DNA of 44,584 nucleotides, taken from contig NZ_VCKY01000066.1 of assembly GCF_005889735.1 (NCBI RefSeq), forward strand, positions 1 through 44,584. The letters run 5' to 3'. Below, piece after piece: positions 1 to 9,996 of this stretch (within the stretch, counting starts at the first letter, position 1; each line of letters opens with the position of its first letter). Source of the DNA: Nonomuraea turkmeniaca. GTDB lineage: Bacteria; Actinomycetota; Actinomycetes; Streptosporangiales; Streptosporangiaceae. The notes below the pieces were generated by a model, which made no database searches, was not told the DNA's origin, and saw only the letters and a list, made by a program, of their open reading frames with translations. The translations under genes and the position numbers were made by a program.

Positions 1-981
1 CTGAGGGCCTGTGGGCTGCGTCCAGGGGCCGGGGTAAGCGTCCTGGCCGGGGCCAGGCTGGGCGGCACCGGTCTGTGACCCGGAGCCGGGCTGAGAGGTG
101 CCGCCAGTCTGCGCGGCGGTCGCGGCGCCGAGCTGCTGTCCCGTCACCGGCTCGATCGCCGACGTCGGCACCGGCTGGCCGGTGAGGCGGAGGATGAGAC
201 CGTCGGCGCTGGGCCGTTGGGTGGGGTCCTTGGAGAGACAGGCGGCCACCAGGTCGCCCAGCTCGCCCTCCATCCCCCCGATCTCCGGCTCCTCGTTCAG
301 GATCCGGTTCATCACCACCGGAATGGAGTCCGCGCCGAACGCGGGCTTGCCGGTCGCGGCGTACACCATCGTGACGCCCCAGGCGAACACGTCGGCCGCC
401 TCCGACACGGCGGCGCCGCTCAGCTGCTCCGGCGCCAGGTACGACGGCGTCCCCATCGCCATCCCCGTGGCCGTGGCGCCGGGAGAGTCCAGGGCACGCG
501 CGATACCGAAGTCGATCACGACGGGCCCCTCGGGCCCCATGAGCACGTTGGCGGGCTTGAAGTCGCGATGCAGGATCCCCGCGCGGTGGATGGCGGCGAG
601 CGCGGTGGCCGTGCTGATCGCGAGCCGTTCCAGCGCCGCGCCCCGCCGCGGCCCCTCGTTGATGACCAGCTCACGCAGGGAGGGGCCGGGGACGTACTCG
701 CTCACGATGTACGGTCGGCTGCCGTCCAGGTCGGCGTGGAGCACGGGGGCGGTGCAGAACCTGGCCACCCGCTGCGCCACCGCCACCTCGCGCAGGAACC
801 GGGTCCTGGCGTCGGCATCGGCCACCAGGGCGTGGTGCAGCAGCTTGACCGCGACCTGTTCCCCGGAGTCGTTCTTGCCCAGGTAGACAACCCCTTGGCC
901 GCCCTCGCCGAGCCGGGCGACGATGTCGAACGCCCCCAGCCGTCGCGGGTCGTCCGCCGCCAACGGCTGGAACTGATTCAC
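1..981 (-). CDS. Serine/threonine protein kinase, C-terminus cut by window edge
   Basis: Pkn-type (Hanks) kinase that phosphorylates Ser/Thr on proteins, probably membrane-linked or cytosolic signalling. The visible 327 codons show the glycine loop LGEGGQG at residues 24-30, the ATP-binding Lys46 in VAVKLL, the alpha-C Glu65, the catalytic loop HRDFKPAN at 138-145 (Asp140), DFG at 157-159 and an APE motif before the C-lobe. After about residue 270 the protein becomes a Gly/Gln/Pro/Thr-rich linker that runs off the window, so the sensor or membrane part is not seen. The GTG start at 981 is chosen because the kinase fold begins about 15 residues later and a G-rich SD-like run lies just upstream. 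It is read away from the GlcD gene, with 169 bp between them. Family assignment is firm; the substrate is unknown. Confidence 0.93.
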   Translation of the reverse strand, partial: MNQFQPLAADDPRRLGAFDIVARLGEGGQGVVYLGKNDSGEQVAVKLLHHALVADADARTRFLREVAVAQRVARFCTAPVLHADLDGSRPYIVSEYVPGPSLRELVINEGPRRGAALERLAISTATALAAIHRAGILHRDFKPANVLMGPEGPVVIDFGIARALDSPGATATGMAMGTPSYLAPEQLSGAAVSEAADVFAWGVTMVYAATGKPAFGADSIPVVMNRILNEEPEIGGMEGELGDLVAACLSKDPTQRPSADGLILRLTGQPVPTSAIEPVTGQQLGAATAAQTGGTSQPGSGSQTGAAQPGPGQDAYPGPWTQPTGPQ

Positions 982-1055
982 GTCGGACCCCCATCACAAC
1001 CCAATAGATGAGGCAAAACGCTACCAGCGTGACCATTGGGACGTCTGCCGGATGT

Positions 1056-1089
1056 GTCAGAAGGTTCATGTTCTGACGTCGCACGTCAG
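1056..1089. repeat. Two overlapping perfect inverted repeats upstream of the kinase gene
   Basis: GTCAGAA (1056-1062) pairs with TTCTGAC (1071-1077) across 8 nt. CTGACGT (1073-1079) pairs with ACGTCAG (1083-1089) across 3 nt. The arms share 1073-1077, so as RNA the two hairpins exclude each other. The site lies between the end of the GlcD gene and the start of the kinase gene, both read leftward. It may be an operator or a leader structure for the kinase; no T-tract follows, so a simple terminator is less likely. Confidence 0.5.
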
Positions 1090-1150
1090 CGTTTCGTCGC
1101 AGGTCGGGGTGCGTGGCGACGCCCAAGGTCACGGCTTGGTCAAGGGCGGC

Positions 1151-2512
1151 TCAGATGGCCTTACCGGGGTTGAGGATGCCCAGGGGGTCGAAGACGGCCT
1201 TGATTCCGCGCTGGACCTCGGCGGCCACCGGGCCCGCCTCCATCGCCAGCCAGCGCTGCTTGAGCAGCCCCACGCCGTGCTCCCCGGTGAGCGTGCCGCC
1301 CAGCTCCAGCGCGTGCGTGAAGATGTCGTCCGCCGCCGCCCACACCTCGGCGGGCGGCTCCGCCGATCCGCGGTCGAAGATGAAGACCGGGTGCAGGTTG
1401 CCGTCCCCGGCGTGCGCGACCGTGCAGATCCGGACCCCGTGCCGGGCCGCCGCCGCCTCGATCGCGGTGATCATGTCGGGCAACACCGACCGCGGCACGC
1501 AGACGTCCTCCACCAGGCACGCCCCGAGCCGCTCCTTGGCGTCGTACGCCATCCTGCGCAGCCCGATCAGCTCCTCGGTCTCCTGCGGGCTGGAGGAGAC
1601 GGCCACGAACGAGGCGCCGTTCTCCATGCAGATCCGCTCCATGCGCTCGGCCACCGCCTGCCCGTCGGACGCGTCGGACTGGCCGATGAGCATGGCCGTC
1701 GTGCCGGCCTCCAGCCCGAAGTTCCGCAGGTCGTTGATGGCCTCGAGGGTGGCCCGGTCGAGGAGCTCCATGAGCGACGGCTGGCAACCGGCCGCCATGA
1801 TCGCCGACACGGCGGCGCCCGCGTCCCTGAGCGAGCCGAACTCGGCCGCGAACGTCGCCGGCGGCCCGGCCGGGGCCCGCCGCAGCCGCACCGTGGCGGC
1901 GGTGATCACGCCCAGCGTGCCTTCCGAGCCGACGAACAGGCCGGTCAGGTCGTAGCCGGTGACGCCCTTCATGGTGCGGCGGCCGGTGTTCAGCACGCGG
2001 CCGTCGGCCAGCACGACCTCGAGGCCGAGCGCCGAGTCGCGGGTCACGCCGTACTTCACGCACCGCAGCCCGCCGGCGTTGGTCGCCAGGTTCCCGCCGA
2101 TCGTGGAGATCTGGTACGAGGACGGGTCCGGCGCGTACATGAGGCCGTGTTCCCTGGCGGCCCTGTCCAGGTCGGCGGTGATGACGCCGGGCTCGACGAC
2201 GGCGATCTCGTCGGCGGGGGAGAGCTCTCTGATCGCGGTCATCTTGGCCAGCGACAGGATGATCGCGCCGTCTCCGGCGACGGACGCGCCCGCCAGGCCG
2301 GTGCCCCCGCCGCGCGGCACCACCGGCACCTGGTGCTCGCTCGCCCACTTCATCGTCGTCACCACGTCGTCGCGGGAGGTCGCCAGCACCGCACCGAGCG
2401 GTTTGCCGGGCTCCAGGAACGTCCGGTCACGGGCATAGGAGTCGATCACGTCGGGGTCGGTCAGCACGCGGCCATCGGGCAAGGCGTTCACCAAGGCATC
2501 AATCGGTCTCAC
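1151..2512 (-). CDS. GlcD-type FAD-binding oxidase (glycolate/D-lactate oxidase family)
   Basis: Flavoprotein of the vanillyl-alcohol oxidase/PCMH superfamily that oxidises a 2-hydroxy acid such as glycolate or D-lactate to the 2-keto acid. The 453-residue length is normal for GlcD or D-lactate dehydrogenase. The N-terminal FAD-binding domain (about residues 35-215) carries VPRGGGTGLAG and the STIGGNLATNAGG motif. The C-terminal FAD-oxidase domain has GDGNLHPVF and ends in TLTGEHGVGLLKQRW, the usual substrate/flavin-side signature. It starts with ATG 52 bp from the divergently read zinc-ribbon gene, so the two share a short promoter region. No GlcE or GlcF partner is adjacent, which favours a single-subunit oxidase. 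Exact substrate cannot be decided from sequence. Confidence 0.9.
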   Translation of the reverse strand: MRPIDALVNALPDGRVLTDPDVIDSYARDRTFLEPGKPLGAVLATSRDDVVTTMKWASEHQVPVVPRGGGTGLAGASVAGDGAIILSLAKMTAIRELSPADEIAVVEPGVITADLDRAAREHGLMYAPDPSSYQISTIGGNLATNAGGLRCVKYGVTRDSALGLEVVLADGRVLNTGRRTMKGVTGYDLTGLFVGSEGTLGVITAATVRLRRAPAGPPATFAAEFGSLRDAGAAVSAIMAAGCQPSLMELLDRATLEAINDLRNFGLEAGTTAMLIGQSDASDGQAVAERMERICMENGASFVAVSSSPQETEELIGLRRMAYDAKERLGACLVEDVCVPRSVLPDMITAIEAAAARHGVRICTVAHAGDGNLHPVFIFDRGSAEPPAEVWAAADDIFTHALELGGTLTGEHGVGLLKQRWLAMEAGPVAAEVQRGIKAVFDPLGILNPGKAI

Positions 2513-2564
2513 ATGATGCAGCTTATGGTTTGCGCAGAGTGCTCCTTAGGGACAAACTGCCCAG

Positions 2565-3134
2565 GTGGAAGTCAGGTGCCCGGTGTGTTCGAGGACTGAC
2601 CAGGTCGTCGCGGTCCCCGGAGCGGTCGCCGCGGGGACCACGTACAAGATCGGGCGGGTCAGGTTGCCGGGCACGCGGGAGGTCGCCGACCTGCCCACCG
2701 CCGCGACGCTTGGCGCGTCCAAGCACGTGATGAGCCGCACGCAGCTCGCGGTCTGGATGTCGTTCCCCAGCCGCCACTACACCCCGTGGGCCAGGAACCA
2801 GGGCTACATCATGTTGTGCGCGGCGGCACTGGTCCACCTGGTCGTGTCACTGGTGATCGCGATGGGGCAGGACTCGCAGTGGGGCGAGGTGCTGCTCGCG
2901 CCGTTCTGCCTGACGGGCCTGTTCTGGGGGTTCGGGCTGCTGAACGTGCTCGGCTCGTACGGCGCGCGCAGACGCGACAACGTCGAGGCCCCGGCCAGGG
3001 AGAAGGCCCTGGCCGTCTGGGAGGGCCTTTACTACTGCGCCCGCGACAACGTCGTCTTCGAGCCGGAGGTCGGCGTCTCGTTCCACCCGAGCGAGACGCG
3101 CGACTACATCTTCGGCTTCAGAACGGGCCGCTAG
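2565..3134 (+). CDS. Small zinc-ribbon membrane protein of unknown function
   Basis: Not recognised as a named family. The 189-residue product starts (GTG) with MEVRCPVCSRTDQVV, a CPxC knuckle typical of zinc ribbons, although no second Cys pair is clear in the N-terminal half. Two hydrophobic segments follow at about residues 79-99 and 107-128 and look membrane-spanning. A cytosolic tail contains YYCARDNVVFEP, a second short Cys context. The C-terminal part has a run common in uncharacterised actinobacterial membrane proteins: Trp-Glu-Gly-Leu-Tyr-Tyr-Cys. It is divergent from the GlcD gene and converges on the aminotransferase, with 4 bp between their ends. Likely a real gene because coding bias and strand placement fit; function unknown. 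Confidence 0.72.
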   Translation: MEVRCPVCSRTDQVVAVPGAVAAGTTYKIGRVRLPGTREVADLPTAATLGASKHVMSRTQLAVWMSFPSRHYTPWARNQGYIMLCAAALVHLVVSLVIAMGQDSQWGEVLLAPFCLTGLFWGFGLLNVLGSYGARRRDNVEAPAREKALAVWEGLYYCARDNVVFEPEVGVSFHPSETRDYIFGFRTGR

Positions 3135-3138
3135 GCGG

Positions 3139-4344
3139 TCAGCCGCGCTCCTCGGCGACCAGGCGCACGCACACGGCCAGGCCGTTGATGGCCTGCTCGA
3201 GCTCGTCAAGATCCGGGTACGTCGGCGCGATCCTGATCGTGCGGTCGTCCGGGTCCTTGCCGTAGGGGTGCGTGGCGCCGGCGGGCGTCAGCGCGATGCC
3301 CGCGGCCTTGGCCTTGGCCACCACCTCGGCCGCGTGCGGCACCTCCAGGCTGATGAAGTAGCCGCCCTTGGGGCTCGTCCAGCTCGCCAGGCCGCCGAGC
3401 TGCTCGGTCAGCACCTTGTCCACCAGCTCGAACTTCGGCCCGATCAGGTCGGCGTGGCGGAGCATGTGGAGAGCAACGCCCGCAGGGTCGCGCAGGAACT
3501 CCACGTGGCGCAGCTGGTTGATCTTGTCGGGGCCGATGGACTGCTTGGCGGTGTTGTGCAGGAACCACTCGACGTTCGCCGGTGAGGAGCCGAAGAACGA
3601 CACGCCGGCCCCGGCCAGCGTCACCTTGGACGTGGAGGCGTAGACGAACACCCGGTCGGCGTTGCCGTGCGCGGTGGCGAGCGCCAGCAGGTCGGCCAGC
3701 TCGGCCGGGGTGTCGGTGAGGTGGTGCACCGCGTAGGCGTTGTCCCAGAAAATCCGGAAATCGGAGGCGGCGGTGGGCATGGTGGCCAGCCTGCGGACGG
3801 TCTCGTCGCTGTAGACGATGCCGGACGGGTTGCTGTACTTCGGCACGCACCACATGCCCTTGACGCTCGCGTCGGTGGCCACGAGGCGCTCGACGACGTC
3901 CATGTCGGGGCCGCCGGCGTTCATCGGGACGGGGACCATCGTGATCCCGAACCGCTCGCAGATCGTGAAATGCCGGTCATAGCCGGGCACCGGGCACAGG
4001 AACGTGATCTCCGGCTCCTCGATCCAGCGCCGCTCGGCCCCGGGGACCTTGGACAGCAGCGCGTGCACCACCGTGTCGTGCATGAGTGCCAGGCTGGCGT
4101 TGCCGCCCACGACGAGCTGCTCGGCGGGCACCTGGATCAGCGGCGCGAACAGGGCGCGCAGCTCGGTGAGGCCCTGCAGGTTGCCGTAGTTGCGGCCGTC
4201 GGTGCCGTCGGCCGCCTTGTAGGACGACGGCAGTTTGAGCATGTCGTTGGAGAGGTCGAGCTGGCGCGGCGACGGCTTGCCCCTGGTGAGGTCGAGCGAG
4301 AGCCCTCGCTGGACGAGGGCGGCGTAGTCACGCTGAGCGGTCAC
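3139..4344 (-). CDS. PLP-dependent aminotransferase (class I, AspT-like)
   Basis: Fold-type I aminotransferase of the actinobacterial 'putative Asp aminotransferase' group (the PF12897-like clade known from Corynebacterium AspT), expected to move an amino group between aspartate and 2-oxoglutarate or a similar pair. Visible hallmarks: LDLTRGKPSPRQLDLS near the N-terminus, substrate-side GGNASLALM, the cofactor Asn/Asp/Tyr region (YSNPSG, then FWDNAYAVHH), the Schiff-base Lys in YASTSKVTLAG, and a C-terminal Arg in RTIRIAPTYP. An upstream ATG at 4395 would add 17 residues, but GTG at 4344 is preferred because GAGGAGAG lies 6-7 nt before it and the family starts there. That gives 401 residues. 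It is divergent from ctaD with 200 bp between. Confidence 0.9.
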   Translation of the reverse strand: MTAQRDYAALVQRGLSLDLTRGKPSPRQLDLSNDMLKLPSSYKAADGTDGRNYGNLQGLTELRALFAPLIQVPAEQLVVGGNASLALMHDTVVHALLSKVPGAERRWIEEPEITFLCPVPGYDRHFTICERFGITMVPVPMNAGGPDMDVVERLVATDASVKGMWCVPKYSNPSGIVYSDETVRRLATMPTAASDFRIFWDNAYAVHHLTDTPAELADLLALATAHGNADRVFVYASTSKVTLAGAGVSFFGSSPANVEWFLHNTAKQSIGPDKINQLRHVEFLRDPAGVALHMLRHADLIGPKFELVDKVLTEQLGGLASWTSPKGGYFISLEVPHAAEVVAKAKAAGIALTPAGATHPYGKDPDDRTIRIAPTYPDLDELEQAINGLAVCVRLVAEERG

Positions 4345-4544
4345 AGAGATCTCTCCTCGGAATCGGTCCCAGACCGCCAGGATAGAAGAACCCACCGGAC
4401 GCTCCGGCCCTCATCCGGGATGTGGGACAAGCGACGAGCAAAAACATGGGCGGTCAATGTCAAAGAACGACTTCCCGAGCGGCTGCGGTTGGCGTGGAAT
4501 GGGTAGATCGGGGCAGGCCCAACTCCGCACTGGAGGGAGCAGCC

Positions 4545-6275
<1,731 letters not shown>

Positions 6276-6341
6276 CCTTTCCCGAACCAGATCGCGGTGC
6301 TTGTGTGGAGATGACGTTTCGCCTATCTAAGGAGATCGGCG

Positions 6342-6575
6342 ATGACAGGCACGAAGATCCCCTTCGACCCCGAGACGGCCCCCTGCGGAAAGAAGTCCGG
6401 AGGTCAGCGCCTCGTCGACGACGACGGCTACGGCCTGCTGATCCGTGACCAGTTCTTCGACTGCGGCTGCCGCCGGATCCGCCACGAGTACCACGACGGA
6501 AGCATCCATCTGTCCGCCATCCGCCACGACGGCAAGCGGGTGAAGGACCCGATCCAACCCGACCACGGGAGCTGA
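6342..6575 (+). CDS. 77-residue Cys/His-rich small protein upstream of frdA
   Basis: Unrecognised soluble protein. It has an ATG start with a clear AAGGAG ribosome binding site 7-8 nt upstream. Cysteines at 15, 41 and 43 (the latter two as FFDCGCRR) and histidines at 48, 51, 56, 62 and 75 could bind a metal. It is strongly charged, with no signal peptide or membrane span. Its stop is only 7 bp before the frdA start, so the two are probably co-transcribed and translationally coupled. That placement suggests an accessory, assembly or regulatory role for the fumarate reductase, but this is inference from position only. It starts 66 bp after ctaD. Confidence 0.75.
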   Translation: MTGTKIPFDPETAPCGKKSGGQRLVDDDGYGLLIRDQFFDCGCRRIRHEYHDGSIHLSAIRHDGKRVKDPIQPDHGS

Positions 6576-6582
6576 GGCATCA

Positions 6583-8316
6583 ATGATCGACGTGCTGATC
6601 GTCGGGGGAGGCGGGGCGGGCCTGCGCGCGGCCATCGCGGTCGCCGAGCTGGACCCGTCGCTGAAGGTGGCGGTCGTGTCGAAGGTCTACCCGATGCGCA
6701 GCCACACCGTCTCCGCCGAGGGCGGCGCGGCGGGGGTGATCGGCCTCGACGACACCCTCGATGAGCACTGCTACGACACGATCTCCGGCGGCGACTGGCT
6801 GCCCGACCAGGACGCGGTCGAGGCGTTCGTGTACGAGGCGCCGCGCGAGCTGATGCAGCTCGAGCACTGGGGCTGCCCGTGGAGCCGCGAGCCGGACGGC
6901 CGCGTGGCCGTCCGGCCGTTCGGCGGCATGAAGAAGATGCGCACGTGGTACGCCGCCGACAAGACCGGCTTCCACCTGCTGCACACCCTGTTCCAAACAA
7001 CCCTGAAATATCAGGACATCATCAGGTACGACGAGTGGTTCGTCACCAAGCTCGTCGTCGACGACGGCCGCGTCCACGGCGTCGTGGCAGTGGAGATCAG
7101 AACCGGCCGCATCGAGACCATCCCCGCCAGGACCGTCATCCTGGCCACCGGCGGCTGCGGCCGGGTCTTCCCCTTCACCACGAACGCCGCCATCAAGACC
7201 GGCGACGGCATGGCCCTGGCCTACCACGCCGGCGCGCCGCTGAAGGACATGGAGTTCGTCCAGTACCACCCGACCGGCCTGCCCTTCACCGGCATCCTCA
7301 TCACCGAGGCGGCCAGGGCGGAGGGCGGCTGGCTGATCAACAAGGACGGCTACCGCTACCTGCAGGACTACGACCTCGGCAAACCCACGCCCACGCCCAA
7401 GCTGCGCAGCATGGAGCTCGGCCCGCGCGACCGGCTCTCCCAGGCGTTCGTGCACGAGCAGGAGAAGGGCCGCACCGTCGACACCCCGTACGGACCGGTC
7501 GTCTACCTGGACCTGCGCCACCTCGGCGAAGGCAAGATCGACACCCGGATCCCGTTCGTGCGCGAGCTGTGCAGGAGCTACCAGAACCTCGACCCGGCCA
7601 CCGACCTCATCCCGGTGCGCCCGGTCGTGCACTACATGATGGGCGGCGTCCACACCGACATCGACGGCGCCACCCCCGTCGCCGGCCTGTACGCGGCCGG
7701 CGAGACCGCCTGCGTGAGCATCAACGGCGCCAACCGGCTGGGCTCGAACTCGCTGCCCGAGTGCCTGGTCTTCGGCCGCCGCGCCGGGACCGCCGCCGCC
7801 GAGTTCGCCCTGTCCCACCGGGACGGCGAGGCGGCGGCCGTCCGCAGCCAGGGCGACGACGAGCGGCGGCGCTTGGAGCGCGCGCGGGAGGGCAGGAGGA
7901 CCGGCGAGCACGTCGCCGACCTGCGTGAGCAGATGCAGCACACGCTGGAGGGCGCGGCCGGCATCTACCGCAACGGCGACGTGCTGGCCAAGGCCGTCGA
8001 CACGCTCGCGGAGCTGCGCCAACGCGCCGACGAGGTGTGTTTCGACGACACCGGGGCCGCCTTCAACACCGAGCTGATCAACCTGCAGGAGCTGCACACC
8101 ATGCTGGACGTCGCGCAGACGATCGTGGCCTGCGCGCTGAACAGGCAGGAGTCGCGCGGTGCGCACCAGCGCACCGACTTCGCGGCCAGGGACGACGCGA
8201 ACTACCTGGCGCACTCGCTGGTGCACCGCGCCCCCGACGGCACCCCGTCGGTCACCCTGCTCCCCGTGACGATCACCCGCTGGCCGCCGGGAGAAAGGGT
8301 CTACGGCCGTGACTGA
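6583..8316 (+). CDS. frdA: Fumarate reductase/succinate dehydrogenase flavoprotein subunit
   Basis: Flavoprotein that interconverts fumarate and succinate in complex II-type enzymes. The 577 residues begin with the dinucleotide-binding motif VLIVGGGGAGLRAA. His41 in RSHTVSAEGG is the expected covalent FAD attachment site. The active-site stretch QYHPTGLPFTG follows at about residues 226-236, then TEAARAEGG, and the fumarate/succinate-binding C-terminal part includes RPVVHYMMGGVHTD and the ANRLGSNSL motif. The helical C-terminal domain ends in RGAHQRTDF, another family signature. Followed by genes for the iron-sulfur protein and two small anchors in the order A-B-C-D, the gene order of E. coli and M. 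tuberculosis frdABCD. Direction in vivo cannot be proven from sequence; the two-anchor FrdC/FrdD pair supports menaquinol:fumarate reductase. Confidence 0.95.
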   Translation: MIDVLIVGGGGAGLRAAIAVAELDPSLKVAVVSKVYPMRSHTVSAEGGAAGVIGLDDTLDEHCYDTISGGDWLPDQDAVEAFVYEAPRELMQLEHWGCPWSREPDGRVAVRPFGGMKKMRTWYAADKTGFHLLHTLFQTTLKYQDIIRYDEWFVTKLVVDDGRVHGVVAVEIRTGRIETIPARTVILATGGCGRVFPFTTNAAIKTGDGMALAYHAGAPLKDMEFVQYHPTGLPFTGILITEAARAEGGWLINKDGYRYLQDYDLGKPTPTPKLRSMELGPRDRLSQAFVHEQEKGRTVDTPYGPVVYLDLRHLGEGKIDTRIPFVRELCRSYQNLDPATDLIPVRPVVHYMMGGVHTDIDGATPVAGLYAAGETACVSINGANRLGSNSLPECLVFGRRAGTAAAEFALSHRDGEAAAVRSQGDDERRRLERAREGRRTGEHVADLREQMQHTLEGAAGIYRNGDVLAKAVDTLAELRQRADEVCFDDTGAAFNTELINLQELHTMLDVAQTIVACALNRQESRGAHQRTDFAARDDANYLAHSLVHRAPDGTPSVTLLPVTITRWPPGERVYGRD

Positions 8317-8392
8317 ACCCGACGTAGTGAGCGGAGTGGGGGTGCCGTGAAGCAAGCGACCTGCGGAGCGAATGAGGAGGGTGGAGGAACCA

Positions 8393-9157
8393 ATGAGCGC
8401 GCCTGAGACGAAGGAAGCCATCGAGCGGGCGGCGTCGACGACCATCCGGCTGGAGGTCGCGCGTTACCGGCCCGGTGAGGACGATGCGCCGGCCTTCCAG
8501 CCGTACGACGTGCCGCTCATGGCCGACTGGGCCGTGCTGGACGGGCTCAACTACGTCAAGGACCACCTCGACGGCAGCCTCACCTACCGCTGGTCGTGCC
8601 GGATGGGCGTGTGCGGCTCCTGCGGCATGAACGTCAACGGCGAGCCGCGCCTGACCTGCGGCACCTTCCTGTCCGAGTTCGGCGGGGGGCCCGTGCGGAT
8701 CGAACCGCTCAAGGGCTTCCCAGTGATCAAGGACCTGGTCGTGGACATCGACGACTTCCTGGCCAAGCTGTCGTCCGTGCGGCCCTGGCTGGTCAGGGAG
8801 GGCGAGGAGCTGCCGCTGAGCACCGAGTACGCCCAGACGCCCGCGCAGCTGGAGGCGTACAAGCAGTACAGCATGTGCATCAACTGCCTGCTGTGTTACT
8901 CGGCGTGCCCGGTCTACGTGCTCGACCCCGACTTCCTCGGCCCGGCCGCCATCGCGCTCGCCCAGCGCTACAACCTGGACTCGCGGGACATGGACGACCG
9001 GTTCGACGTGCTCAATCAGGACGAGGCCGTGTGGGGGTGCACGTTCGTCGGCGAGTGCACCAAGGTCTGCCCCAAGCACGTGGACCCGGCCGAGGCCATC
9101 CAGCGTTACAAGCTGACCGCCGCCATGCGTTCGGTGCTGCCCTGGAGCAGGCGATGA
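8393..9157 (+). CDS. frdB: Fumarate reductase iron-sulfur subunit
   Basis: Electron-transfer subunit carrying three clusters between the quinone side and FrdA. The N-terminal plant-type ferredoxin domain has SCRMGVCGSCGM followed by a fourth Cys in RLTCGTF, for [2Fe-2S]. The C-terminal domain has CINCLLCYSACP and CTFVGECTKVCPKHVDP, which match the [4Fe-4S]/[3Fe-4S] ligand pattern of FrdB/SdhB. The 254-residue length is normal. ATG at 8393 is preferred over an upstream in-frame ATG at 8372 because GGAGGAA lies 5-6 nt before it. A 76-bp spacer separates it from frdA, and it overlaps frdC by ATGA (9154-9157). Confidence 0.95.
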   Translation: MSAPETKEAIERAASTTIRLEVARYRPGEDDAPAFQPYDVPLMADWAVLDGLNYVKDHLDGSLTYRWSCRMGVCGSCGMNVNGEPRLTCGTFLSEFGGGPVRIEPLKGFPVIKDLVVDIDDFLAKLSSVRPWLVREGEELPLSTEYAQTPAQLEAYKQYSMCINCLLCYSACPVYVLDPDFLGPAAIALAQRYNLDSRDMDDRFDVLNQDEAVWGCTFVGECTKVCPKHVDPAEAIQRYKLTAAMRSVLPWSRR

Positions 9158-9537
9158 CGGCCACGTACCGGCCGCGCCGCGACAATCTGTGGTTCGCCCG
9201 CACCCGCAGCTACACGATCTTCGTCCTGCGCGAGCTGACCAGCGTCTTCGTGGCCTGGACGATCGTCTTCCTGCTGATGTTCCTCGACGCGGTCCTCGGC
9301 GGGCGCCTGCCGGAGTTCGCCGCGCTGGCCGGGCAGCCGTGGATGATCGCGATCAACGTGGTCGCCCTCGCCGCGACCTGCTTCCACGCCATCACGTTCC
9401 TCAACCTCGCGCCCAAGGCCACCGTCGTCAGGCTGGACGGCTGGCGGGTGCCCGCCTGGATGATCCAGGGCGGCAATCATTCGCTCTGGGTGCTGGTCTC
9501 CGCAGTGATCGCCTACTTCGTCCTGAGGTCGCCATGA
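9154..9537 (+). CDS. frdC: Fumarate reductase membrane anchor subunit C
   Basis: Membrane anchor that, with FrdD, holds the quinone site and attaches FrdAB to the cytoplasmic membrane. The 127-residue protein begins MTATYRPRRDNLWFARTRSY and has three hydrophobic spans, at roughly residues 29-50, 64-85 and 105-124. The FrdC-family region FHAITFLNLAPKATVVR is present. Like E. coli FrdC, it is short and there is no clear bis-His heme pattern, which fits the heme-free type D quinol:fumarate reductases. Both ends overlap the neighbours by 4 bp (ATGA), so the four genes are translated as one coupled unit. Confidence 0.9.
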   Translation: MTATYRPRRDNLWFARTRSYTIFVLRELTSVFVAWTIVFLLMFLDAVLGGRLPEFAALAGQPWMIAINVVALAATCFHAITFLNLAPKATVVRLDGWRVPAWMIQGGNHSLWVLVSAVIAYFVLRSP

Positions 9538-9875
9538 AGCGCACGCCGGAGCCGTACCTGTGGTTGTTGTTCAGCGGCGGGGGAGTGGTGGCCGCGCTCG
9601 TGCTGCCCGTGCTCGTGCTGCTGTTCGGGGTGCTCATGCCGCTCGGCGTGGTGGACTGGCCCACCGCCGAGCACCTGCGCGCGCTGGTGGATCACGCGCT
9701 CGTGCGACTCGCGCTGCTGGTGGTCGTGGTGTTGTGCCTGTTCCACGCGGCGCACCGGATCAGGTTCACCAGTGAGGAGCTGCTCGGCATCGCCAGGTTC
9801 GACCTGGTGATCGCGGTGATCTGCTACGGCGGCGCGATCGCGGGCGGCGTGATGGCCGCGCGATTGATGAGCTGA
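9534..9875 (+). CDS. frdD: Fumarate reductase membrane anchor subunit D
   Basis: Second anchor of the fumarate reductase complex. ATG at 9534 overlaps the frdC stop by 4 bp and gives 113 residues, close to E. coli FrdD. The start MKRTPEPYLWLLFSGGGVV matches the family's conserved Pro/Trp-Phe-Ser-Gly-Gly N-terminus. Three membrane spans are visible at about residues 13-35, 55-75 and 88-110, and the FrdD-type turn LFHAAHRIRF lies between the second and third. It is the last gene of the operon; 121 bp of more AT-rich sequence separate it from the metalloprotease. No terminator hairpin was recognised directly after it. Confidence 0.88.
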   Translation: MKRTPEPYLWLLFSGGGVVAALVLPVLVLLFGVLMPLGVVDWPTAEHLRALVDHALVRLALLVVVVLCLFHAAHRIRFTSEELLGIARFDLVIAVICYGGAIAGGVMAARLMS

Positions 9876-9885
9876 TTGTCGTAGT

Positions 9886-9939
9886 TTGATCACGTTTCAA
9901 CAACGTACTTTACGATCGGTTGATTGACGCTCTAGCGTC
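9886..9939 (+). promoter_or_regulatory. Promoter/operator candidate for the M6 protease gene
   Basis: TTGATC at 9886-9891 and TACGAT at 9911-9916 form a plausible -35/-10 pair with a long 19-nt spacer. The expected start is near 9923. Immediately downstream is an inverted repeat GACGCT-CT-AGCGTC (9926-9939), placed where a repressor could block transcription. The stretch is clearly more AT-rich than its surroundings. The boxes are judged by eye. Confidence 0.4.
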
Positions 9940-9996
9940 CGGCATTGCACACCCTATGGCCATGCGCCCGGCGATCCCGGGCAGAGAGGGTTCCTG

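Noticed and set aside
4345..4395. Earlier ATG (4395) as start of the aminotransferase
   Set aside because: There is no SD before it; GAGGAGAG directly precedes the GTG at 4344.
6301..6329. TTGTGT-N17-TATCTA as a promoter for the frd operon
   Set aside because: The implied start would fall after the SD of the 77-residue gene, which has a clear SD, so these boxes cannot serve it.
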